Source: Deltaproteobacteria bacterium
GTDB taxonomy: Bacteria; Desulfobacterota; Desulfobacteria; Desulfobacterales; JAFDDL01
Length of the DNA stretch: 12,117 bases
Reading direction: 5' to 3'
Assembly: GCA_019310865.1 (NCBI GenBank)
Contig: JAFDDL010000055.1
Coordinates: 1-12,117 of the forward strand
Of the stretch, positions 1 to 6,592 are shown piece after piece; position 1 is the first letter of the stretch; each line of letters starts with the position of its first letter. The notes below the pieces were generated by a model. It had not been told where the DNA came from. It made no database searches and saw nothing but the letters and a program-made list of their open reading frames with translations. Both the position numbers and the translations under genes were made by a program.

Positions 1-1
1 C

Positions 2-139
2 GACATACCCGAGATTAAGCGGGCGGTAGCCTACCTGGAGAAAAAAATTCAAGAGGGGTGCTCGGGAGTCAATAGCGGTAAGGGATTTTATGAATATCCA
101 AATCCCGCTTTTTCAGAAAAGGGGTTTCTTTCCTGGTAG
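2..139 (+). CDS. 3-hydroxyacyl-CoA dehydrogenase, C-terminal fragment (5' end outside window)
   Basis: An open frame enters from the left edge and ends at TAG 137-139, giving 45 residues. It ends with the motif GVNSGKGFYEYPNPAF followed by a short tail. The G-x-x-(T/S)GKGFY-x-YPNP pattern is the typical C-terminus of NAD-dependent 3-hydroxyacyl-CoA / 3-hydroxybutyryl-CoA dehydrogenases, which oxidise the 3-hydroxy group in beta-oxidation or act in the butanoate pathway in the cytoplasm. The Rossmann domain and catalytic residues lie outside the window, so only the family can be named. The next gene begins 10 bases after its stop with no visible terminator between them, so the two may share a transcript. 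The frame overlaps the longer, less likely start of the next gene at position 90. Confidence 0.75.
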   Translation, partial: DIPEIKRAVAYLEKKIQEGCSGVNSGKGFYEYPNPAFSEKGFLSW

Positions 140-149
140 AAAGGATGCA

Positions 150-1115
150 ATGGAACCACTTGAATCTTTTCAAAAAATTCAAGAAACCATGGGACGCTCC
201 ATCATCGGACAGGAGCGGGTCATCCATGCTTTATTGATTGCGCTGCTAACCAACGGAAACGTGCTGTTAGAGGGGGTTCCGGGAACCGCCAAGACGCGCT
301 CAATCAAAACCCTTGCCGGCACCCTGAATGCTGAACTGGGCCGGATCCAATTTACGCCGGACCTGCTGCCGTCCGATATTACCGGGACTGAAATTTATCA
401 AAAAATCGACGGGCAGCACCGTCTGGTGTTTGAGCCCGGTCCGGTCTTTCACAATTTCATCCTTGCGGACGAAATCAACCGAGCGCCGGCAAAGGTTCAA
501 TCCGCGCTCCTGGAGGCCATGGAAGAACGCCAGGTCACGGTGGCCGGAAAAACCTATCCCCTGCCAAAGCTGTTCATGGTATTGGCCACCCAAAACCCTC
601 TCGAACACGAGGGGACCTTTCCGCTTCCCGAAGCACAGACCGACCGCTTCATCATGAAGGTGCCGGTCGGGTATCCCAACCATGACGGTGAGCGTGAGGT
701 CATCCGCCTTGTCCGGTCAGAAGAACTTCATTCATCGGACACGATACCCGCCGTTGCGAGCCAAGAGGCGATCTTTGCCGCGCGCAAAGCCGTGCATGAA
801 ATCTATTGTTCCGAATACGTCGAAAAATACATCGTATCACTGGTGCTGGCCACCCGAGATCCGGATGGTCAGGGCCCGGACCTAAAAAACTGGATAGAAG
901 TGGGGGCAAGTCCCCGGGCCAGCATCGCATTAGATAAATGCGCCCGTGCAAATGCGTGGCTCACGGGACGCGATTTCGTGGATCCGGACGATGTGCGGGC
1001 AGTGGTTCACGAAGTGCTACGACATCGGCTCATTCTCACCTATGAAGCCGTTGCAGACGGCGTGACCCCCGATGATGCCATCGCCGAGCTTTTGAAACAT
1101 GTCGCCGTTGCATAA
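150..1115 (+). CDS. moxR: MoxR-family AAA+ ATPase of the bat operon
   Basis: This is a 321-residue cytoplasmic AAA+ ATPase of the MoxR family, thought to act as a chaperone or activator for VWA-domain partners. Visible motifs, numbered from ATG 150, are Walker A GVPGTAKT (42-49), Walker B LADEINRAP (from about 106), sensor 1 ATQNP (147-151), the arginine-finger segment PEAQTDRF (R167) and sensor 2 GASPRA (253-258). The frame stays open to an ATG at 90, but that would add 20 residues without family character and overlap the end of the dehydrogenase by 50 bases. ATG 150 has AAAGGA just upstream (140-145, spacing 4) and gives the usual family N-terminus. Stop is at 1113-1115, 5 bases before the DUF58 start. 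All motifs are intact, so it should be active. Identity as MoxR is firm; the exact substrate is inferred from the operon. Confidence 0.93.
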   Translation: MEPLESFQKIQETMGRSIIGQERVIHALLIALLTNGNVLLEGVPGTAKTRSIKTLAGTLNAELGRIQFTPDLLPSDITGTEIYQKIDGQHRLVFEPGPVFHNFILADEINRAPAKVQSALLEAMEERQVTVAGKTYPLPKLFMVLATQNPLEHEGTFPLPEAQTDRFIMKVPVGYPNHDGEREVIRLVRSEELHSSDTIPAVASQEAIFAARKAVHEIYCSEYVEKYIVSLVLATRDPDGQGPDLKNWIEVGASPRASIALDKCARANAWLTGRDFVDPDDVRAVVHEVLRHRLILTYEAVADGVTPDDAIAELLKHVAVA

Positions 1116-1120
1116 ACCGA

Positions 1121-2083
1121 ATGAAACCATCACCGATGAAAAGCGGCAAAGCCCTTGATGCCAACGTCTATGTCGATATGGCCGGGCTTATTTCCTTACA
1201 GCACAAGGCAAGGGACCTGAACTTTCTGCCGGGGCGATCCGCCCGGAGCCTCTGGCATGGCCGCCACCAGTCACGGTTGCGCGGCCGCGGTCTCAATCTG
1301 GAGGAACTGCGACCGTATTATCCCGGCGATGATACCCGCTATATGGACTGGAAGGCGACCATCCGAACCGGACACCCCCACGTTCGAACCTACACCGAGG
1401 AAAGGGACAAATCAGCACTCATCCTGGTGGACCAGCGCATATCGATGTTCTTCGGCAGCCGTAAGAAGATGAAATCCGTTGTTGCAGCCAAGATTGCCGC
1501 GGCAGCGGCCTGGGGCGTTTTCTCGTCCGGCGACCGCGTGGGTGCACTGGTTTTCAATGACGATCGAATCGTAGACGTCCGGCCACGACGAAATCAGGCC
1601 ACTGTTCTTCGCCTGCTTCACACCATCGTCACGTTCAACCAGCGTCTCAAGGTCGGCCGGGACTCTCCCAATCAGAACGATGATCAATTCAACGAAGTCC
1701 TTTTCAGGGCTGAAAAACTCGCGGCCCACGATTTTCTGGTCATCATCGTCAGTGATCTGGGCGGCTGGAACGAGACCTCCGTAAAACGTATCAAACGAAT
1801 CGCCCGGCACAATGATGTGGTTGCCTTTCACATCTATGATCCCCTGGAAAAAAACCTGCCCCCGGCCGGCCACTATGTAGTGAGCAACGGTCGGCTCCAG
1901 ATCCACTTTGACGCACGGAAAAAAAGTTTGCAACGGCAGTTTTCCGAACACTTCATGAACAAGGTGGATTACCTGCAGGCGGAGCTCAAGAAGCACGATG
2001 TTCCGGTGCTCCTGGCAGACACCGTGCAGGATTCCTGGAGTCACCCCCCCTCCGTAATTCCGAAACGGATACCGCGCCCATGA
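1121..2083 (+). CDS. DUF58 domain protein, MoxR partner
   Basis: This 320-residue soluble protein has the DUF58 signature LRPYYPGDDTRYMDWKATIR at about 63-82, followed by the conserved TYTEERD segment and a VWA-like fold (about 98-240). DUF58 proteins are regularly encoded next to MoxR and are taken to be its partner; the biochemical role is not known. The VWA metal site is degenerate: the expected D-x-S-x-S reads D104-Q-R-I-S108, so the first Ser is Arg. No signal peptide or membrane segment is visible, so it is probably cytoplasmic. ATG 1121 lies 5 bases after the MoxR stop and has no clear ribosome site, suggesting coupling to MoxR; ATG 1136 is an in-frame alternative. The gene ends at TGA 2081-2083, overlapping the next start in an ATGA. 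The family call is secure, the function inferred. Confidence 0.9.
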   Translation: MKPSPMKSGKALDANVYVDMAGLISLQHKARDLNFLPGRSARSLWHGRHQSRLRGRGLNLEELRPYYPGDDTRYMDWKATIRTGHPHVRTYTEERDKSALILVDQRISMFFGSRKKMKSVVAAKIAAAAAWGVFSSGDRVGALVFNDDRIVDVRPRRNQATVLRLLHTIVTFNQRLKVGRDSPNQNDDQFNEVLFRAEKLAAHDFLVIIVSDLGGWNETSVKRIKRIARHNDVVAFHIYDPLEKNLPPAGHYVVSNGRLQIHFDARKKSLQRQFSEHFMNKVDYLQAELKKHDVPVLLADTVQDSWSHPPSVIPKRIPRP

Positions 2084-2607
2084 ACAAAACGCTTCCACTG
2101 GATGATGCATTCGGGAACCCTGTCATTCGGGGAATTGAAGAAATTCGGCAGCCGGACCCGGTTCCGTGGACGCCTGTGGCGCCAGGCTGGATCTGCGTCG
2201 GGGGTATTTTACTATTGCTGGGGCTGTGGGTGCTCTTTCGCCGGTTTCGTCGCTGGCGGCAGAATGCCTACCGCCGGGAGGCCCTATCAGAAATCACGAG
2301 ACTGCAGAAAAACAAAGCTGAAAACGGGCATCAAGTTCTTCGCAGCCTGCCCGGAATTCTCAAAGAAACTGCTTTAAACGCCTACCCGAAAGTCGAGGTT
2401 GCATCCCTGACCGGTGAAAAATGGCTGGATTTCCTGGAACGCCGATGTCCCGGGGCCGGCTTCAAACGGGAGACCGGCCGGCATCTGGTCACCATCGCAT
2501 ACCATGATCCGAAAAGCTGGTCCATTACGGACAAAGAGGCTTCCGAAATTCTGGTTTTTGTAAGGCGGTGGATCCGCCGGCACCACAGGAGGGATCCGCA
2601 TGCTTGA
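2080..2607 (+). CDS. DUF4381 membrane protein of the bat operon
   Basis: This is a 175-residue protein with an N-terminal stretch rich in Pro and acidic residues (PLDDAFGNP...RQPDPVPWTP), one membrane helix at about 36-54, then a strongly basic stop (RRFRRWRQ) and a cytoplasmic helical region. The C-terminal part contains LTGEKWLDFLERRCPG (about 110-125) and a later tyrosine, matching the DUF4381 pattern. DUF4381 genes usually sit between DUF58 and batA in proteobacterial Bat clusters, as here. Start ATG 2080 overlaps the DUF58 stop by 4 bases, and the 3' end overlaps batA by 8 bases. It probably anchors or links the MoxR/DUF58 side to the VWA membrane proteins, but that is inference from position only. 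Confidence 0.85.
   Translation: MNKTLPLDDAFGNPVIRGIEEIRQPDPVPWTPVAPGWICVGGILLLLGLWVLFRRFRRWRQNAYRREALSEITRLQKNKAENGHQVLRSLPGILKETALNAYPKVEVASLTGEKWLDFLERRCPGAGFKRETGRHLVTIAYHDPKSWSITDKEASEILVFVRRWIRRHHRRDPHA
2587..2593 (+). promoter_or_regulatory. Strong ribosome binding site for batA
   Basis: AGGAGGG lies inside the last codons of the DUF4381 gene, 6 bases before ATG 2600. It fixes the batA start and is the clearest Shine-Dalgarno sequence in the operon; the neighbouring genes have weaker ones. Confidence 0.8.
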
Positions 2608-3589
2608 GTTTGCCCATCCCTGGTTTTTTCTTCTGGTACCGGTGCCCTTGCTTGTGCGGCGACTCTCTCCTGCCTACCGAGAGAAACAGGTGTCGGTACA
2701 GGTGCCGTTCTTTCAATCCCTGGTGGCCTTCACCGGCAGTTCTCCCCAGCCGGGGGCCGTGGTAAGACATAAGATCCTGTTTCAGAAAATCGCCCTTATC
2801 CTGAGCTGGGGACTCCTGGTTACAGCCATGGCATGCCCCGAATGGGTCGGGGAGCCGGTTACAAGGGAGAAATCGGCACGGGACATCATGATCGCTGTGG
2901 ACATTTCCGGCTCCATGGGCACCCGGGACTTTACCACCCACGACGGCCAAACGATCTCTCGCCTGGACGGTGTCAAACGGGTCCTTCAGGATTTTGCCGT
3001 CAAGCGACGGCATGACCGGATGGGCCTGATCGTCTTCGGAACCGGCCCTTATCTCCAGGCGCCGTTTACCAATGACCACCAAACCTGGCTGGCGCTTCTC
3101 CATGAAACCGAAGTGGGAATGGCCGGGCAGAAAACAAACTTCGGCGATGCCATCGGACTCTCCATTCGATTATTCGAAAAATCGGAAACCGGAAACCGGG
3201 TGCTGATCGTACTGACTGACGGTAACGATACCGGAAGCAAAGTTTCCCCTGTGGAGGCAGCCAAGATCGCCCGGGCCAAAAACGTCCGAATTTACACCAT
3301 TGCAGTGGGCGACCCAGTGGCCACCGGCCAGGAGGAACTGGACCTGGACACCCTTTCGCGAATAGCCAAAATCACCCGGGGCCGCTTTTTCGAAGCGGAC
3401 AATCGCCTGCAACTGGCGCAGGCGCACCGGGATATCATGGCCCTTGAACCCGAAGAATACGAAAGTATCGTGTTCAGCCCCCGAAAAACCCTGTATCATT
3501 ATTTTCTGGGAGCCAATGTTCTCCTATACACCGGCTTATTTGGTGTCCTATTTGCGGTGACGATGATTCGCAGGAAGCGGGGGAAGTGA
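2600..3589 (+). CDS. batA: BatA-like VWA membrane protein
   Basis: This is a 329-residue inner-membrane protein. It opens with the BatA N-terminal pattern (MLEFAHPWFFLLVP, first membrane helix about 6-19), has a second helix at about 63-79, a VWA domain at about 95-280 and a last helix at about 303-322 followed by RRKRGK. The metal site is complete: D101-I-S-G-S105, T179 in KTNFGDAI, and D207 in LTDGND. The VWA domain is expected to lie on one side of the membrane between helices 2 and 3, as in Bacteroides BatA. The gene overlaps the DUF4381 end by 8 bases, and its own stop TGA 3587-3589 shares a base with the batB start. Length and helix order match the family. It probably forms the Bat complex with BatB and BatD; the process served (aerotolerance, envelope stress) is inferred from homologs. 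Confidence 0.9.
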   Translation: MLEFAHPWFFLLVPVPLLVRRLSPAYREKQVSVQVPFFQSLVAFTGSSPQPGAVVRHKILFQKIALILSWGLLVTAMACPEWVGEPVTREKSARDIMIAVDISGSMGTRDFTTHDGQTISRLDGVKRVLQDFAVKRRHDRMGLIVFGTGPYLQAPFTNDHQTWLALLHETEVGMAGQKTNFGDAIGLSIRLFEKSETGNRVLIVLTDGNDTGSKVSPVEAAKIARAKNVRIYTIAVGDPVATGQEELDLDTLSRIAKITRGRFFEADNRLQLAQAHRDIMALEPEEYESIVFSPRKTLYHYFLGANVLLYTGLFGVLFAVTMIRRKRGK

Positions 3590-5232
3590 TGCCGGATCTT
3601 GAAATGTTCACACATTTTCATTTTTTGAGACCCGGGTGGCTGCTCATGATACTGCCGGCCCTCATTCTGGTGCGGTATTTTTTCGGCCACCGGGCTCCGG
3701 AAACAAAATGGCGGAAGGTGATTGCCCCCCATCTCCTGGCTCATCTGGTCGTAACCGGTGGCAAGGGAAACCGTTTCAAACCCACCCGTGTTTTTATGAT
3801 TCAGAGTATCCTGATCGCCCTGGCCATGGCCGGCCCCACCTGGCAGCGCAGCCCCTCGCCTTTCGCCGAAGACCTGGCCCCCCTTGCCATCGTCCTGGAT
3901 CTATCCGTCTCCATGGACCAAACCGATATCCAGCCCTCCCGGTTGGAACGGGCAAAACAAAAGATCCATGACCTGCTGCAGCTCCGAAGTGGATCGCGAA
4001 CCGGTGTGATTGCCTATTCCGGCAGCAGCCACACGGTTATCCCGCTCACCGATGATCGCCTGGTCATAGAAAATCTTCTCTTTGCCGTCCGGACCGACAT
4101 GATGCCGCGGCGGGGCAAAGCGCCGGCGCGAACCATTCCACTGATTGAAAAGATGTTTCAGGAAATAACCGTACCGGGGACCATCCTTGTGATCACGGAT
4201 GGCGCCTCCCCTGAGGGACGGGATGCATTTTCACGGTACTGCGAAACCGCCCGACATCAGTTGATTGTTTACGGCATGGGTCGTGCGCACCGGGACGAGT
4301 CCCGTACCAGAACCGATGAAAAGAACCCCTTCGGCGACGCGTTTATCCCGCTTGCCACCAAAGAACTGGCAGCACTTGCCAAGGCCTGCCAGGGGGTCTA
4401 TCAGGCGGTCACACCGGACAAGTCCGACATGAAAAGAATAAGCCGGCGCATCGATTATCATTTCACTTCGGCCCAGGACGGTACCCGGCCCTGGATCGAC
4501 GCAGGCTATTATTTTTTGTTCCCGGTTGCACTTCTCACCGCCCTGTTTTTTCGCCGGGGCTGGACACTGACCTGGATCGTGGCCGGCATTCTGCTGGCCA
4601 TGCCGGGCGCCCCGTCCCAGGCTTATGCGGCCGATCACATTCTGATGGATTTGTGGCTCACACCGGATCAACAGGGGCGCTATTATTTCGAAAAAGGGGA
4701 CTACACAACGGCTGCGGATCGATTCGAGGATCCCCTTTGGAAAGGTGTTTCGTTCTATATGAATGAAAATTTCGAGACGGCCGCAGCGCTGTTTGCACGG
4801 ATCGAATCCCGGGAAGGCTTTTTCAATCTGGGAAACGCCCTGGCCCATGGCCGGCACTATGTCCATGCCGTGGCGGCTTACTCACGGGTTTTGGCCATCA
4901 AACCAGACCATGCAGGTGCCACCGGAAACATCCGCATCCTCCAGGGCATCATCGACGAGATCAACCGCGTCAGTGAATCCCAGGTGCCCGAAGGTAATGA
5001 CCACTCAAAAGAGCTGGGAGACGCGCCTCTGCGCGCACAGGGCGCAGAAAAACGGGTTTTCGGGAAAAAGGACGTACAGCAGTACAGCGCAGAGCAAATA
5101 TTGAACGATCCGGAATTGAATGAAATCTGGATGCGACAGGTCCAGCAGGATCCATCCCGCTTTTTGCAGCTAAAGTTTCAGATGCAGCTTAATCCGGAAA
5201 ATACGGAGAAAGAAGAAACCAGTGTCCGGTAA
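3589..5232 (+). CDS. batB: BatB-like VWA protein with C-terminal TPR (BatB-BatC fusion)
   Basis: This is a 547-residue membrane protein. Numbered from ATG 3589 it has a first helix at about 16-29, a second at about 69-83, a VWA domain at about 98-280 with metal-site residues D104-L-S-V-S108 and D204 in ITDGA, two more helices at about 304-341, and then a TPR-like region at about 361-441 (YYFEKGDYTTAADRFEDPLW and similar repeats). It ends with the conserved segment QQDPSRFLQLKFQMQL. VWA plus TPR in one chain equals separate BatB and BatC of Bacteroidetes and is common in proteobacteria. A GTG at 3586 is in frame, but ATG 3589, overlapping the batA stop as TGATG and preceded by GGGGGAA, is preferred. 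Its end overlaps batD by 11 bases. The final helices place the TPR part in the periplasm, by inference. Confidence 0.88.
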   Translation: MPDLEMFTHFHFLRPGWLLMILPALILVRYFFGHRAPETKWRKVIAPHLLAHLVVTGGKGNRFKPTRVFMIQSILIALAMAGPTWQRSPSPFAEDLAPLAIVLDLSVSMDQTDIQPSRLERAKQKIHDLLQLRSGSRTGVIAYSGSSHTVIPLTDDRLVIENLLFAVRTDMMPRRGKAPARTIPLIEKMFQEITVPGTILVITDGASPEGRDAFSRYCETARHQLIVYGMGRAHRDESRTRTDEKNPFGDAFIPLATKELAALAKACQGVYQAVTPDKSDMKRISRRIDYHFTSAQDGTRPWIDAGYYFLFPVALLTALFFRRGWTLTWIVAGILLAMPGAPSQAYAADHILMDLWLTPDQQGRYYFEKGDYTTAADRFEDPLWKGVSFYMNENFETAAALFARIESREGFFNLGNALAHGRHYVHAVAAYSRVLAIKPDHAGATGNIRILQGIIDEINRVSESQVPEGNDHSKELGDAPLRAQGAEKRVFGKKDVQQYSAEQILNDPELNEIWMRQVQQDPSRFLQLKFQMQLNPENTEKEETSVR

Positions 5233-6592
5233 AATCGCCATCATAGTGGTGCTGATATCCCTGGTAATGGGAAGCGTCGGCGTTCCGCCTTTTTCACTGG
5301 CCCGGGAGACTGAGTTGCTTCTTCGAACCGATCCGTTTTTGTTGGATAAGGTGAAAGTCCGCGCGTGGGTGGAAAACGGCCCGGAGGTGGCCGTTACCCA
5401 GCAGGTCGAGCTCATCGTAGAGGTGTCCACCCAAACCTGGTTTACCCGGGGGACACGGATTAAAGACATTGAACTTGCAGATGCGGTTGTTCGCCGGGTC
5501 GGCCGGTTTGCCACGAACTTCACCCGCCGCGAGAAGAACCAGACATGGTCTGTTCAGCAATGGACCGTTTTTCTCTATCCCCTCAAGGCGAAAACCTACC
5601 AGATCCCAGACATCCCTGTTGTTGTGTCCATCGCCGGTGAAGATGGAAAAACCGTTTCAGGTGAGGTCTGCACCCGCCCCGTTCAATTCAAGGCCATCTG
5701 GCCCACTGGCCTGGCAGGCGTTGACAACTGGGTTGCCACGCCGCGTTTGACGGTTCGCGAGCATTACAGCACCGGCCTGGATGACCCTGAAACAGGGGAT
5801 GCCATCAAACGGCGAATCGAAGTCGAAGCGGACCGGCTCCCGGCCATGATGCTGCCGAACTTTTCCGTCTTCCAATCCAAGGGCCTGGCGGTATATGAAG
5901 ATCCACCGAAACTCCGTGACCGGACGAACCGGGGCGAAAGTGTCGGCCGGCGGGTTGAGCAAACCACCTATTTCATTGAAAAGCCGGGAGTCTACCAAAT
6001 TCCGGCCCGGGTCTATACCTGGTGGAACGTTGAAAAAAAGAAAATCGAGACCATCGAGTTGCCGGCCCAAACCATCACCACACGGGGCCTGACAGGACCC
6101 CTGGCTCCTGGTGAGGATGAAAAACAAAACCCTTATAAAGAAAATCGACGTTTATTGGGTTGGATTATATTTCTCTTGGTATTCAGTGTCGTTTTAACCG
6201 CCGGCGCCCTCCTGCATCGCCGCAACCGCAGCAGGCAAACAAAGACGCACCCTTCCGAGGCCCGGTTAAAGCAGGCGCTTAAAAGGGCGTCGGCACGTGG
6301 GGATCAAAAAGAGGCCCTTCGCATTCTCTACCAGTGGCTGGATCACTACGGTGGCAGGGAGGGCCCGGCTTTACGCCGGTTTTTACATGCAAGAGGCGCG
6401 TTTGAGGAGATGGCACATTTCGACCGTTTGATGGCAGGACTTTATGGTCCCGGTCCCATCGATATAGGGTCTTCCAATTTTCCAGTTTATTTTTATAGGA
6501 CGATTTGCAACCATCACAAAATGGCAAGCTCCCGGGCCCGGGCCACTGCCTGGGTGCGATTGTTGGCATCCAATTTGCCGAAGATATTATAG
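5222..6592 (+). CDS. batD: BatD-like protein with atypical C-terminal tail
   Basis: This 456-residue protein starts with GTG 5222 inside the batB end. This start keeps the lysine at residue 4 that begins a signal peptide, with likely cleavage near FSLA/RE (about 27). GGAG at 5205-5208 and AGAAG just after it are possible ribosome sites. Beta-rich BatD repeats follow (about 30-290, with TYQIPDIPVVV and PGVYQIPARVYTWW), then one membrane helix at about 311-331, and a helical C-terminal part (about 345-412) ending in GLYGPGPID. The protein is therefore mostly periplasmic with a cytoplasmic tail, as in BatD (oxygen tolerance family). From about residue 415 family-like sequence is lost, and the last 26 codons run through the end of the minus-strand regulator gene. 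The tail was probably swapped by a rearrangement. Family call firm; true C-terminus uncertain. Confidence 0.85.
   Translation: MSGKIAIIVVLISLVMGSVGVPPFSLARETELLLRTDPFLLDKVKVRAWVENGPEVAVTQQVELIVEVSTQTWFTRGTRIKDIELADAVVRRVGRFATNFTRREKNQTWSVQQWTVFLYPLKAKTYQIPDIPVVVSIAGEDGKTVSGEVCTRPVQFKAIWPTGLAGVDNWVATPRLTVREHYSTGLDDPETGDAIKRRIEVEADRLPAMMLPNFSVFQSKGLAVYEDPPKLRDRTNRGESVGRRVEQTTYFIEKPGVYQIPARVYTWWNVEKKKIETIELPAQTITTRGLTGPLAPGEDEKQNPYKENRRLLGWIIFLLVFSVVLTAGALLHRRNRSRQTKTHPSEARLKQALKRASARGDQKEALRILYQWLDHYGGREGPALRRFLHARGAFEEMAHFDRLMAGLYGPGPIDIGSSNFPVYFYRTICNHHKMASSRARATAWVRLLASNLPKIL

Noticed and set aside
90..149. moxR start at ATG 90, adding 20 residues
   Set aside because: It overlaps the conserved end of the dehydrogenase in another frame, lacks MoxR family sequence, and ATG 150 has a purine-rich ribosome site and a family-like N-terminus.
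1412..2110. Long minus-strand open frame of 232 codons opposite the DUF58 gene
   Set aside because: It is antisense to a well-supported gene, has low-complexity content without recognisable domains, and no ribosome site was seen. The GC-rich codon use of the real gene explains it.
4231..4866. Minus-strand open frame of 211 codons opposite batB
   Set aside because: Same reason: shadow of batB, rich in Cys, Gly and Arg, with no family motif.
6365..6384. Hairpin CCGGC-N5-GCCGG followed by TTTTT, resembling an intrinsic terminator
   Set aside because: It lies inside the conserved coding part of batD, upstream of the LYG motif, and the stem is only 5 pairs. Probably chance in coding sequence.
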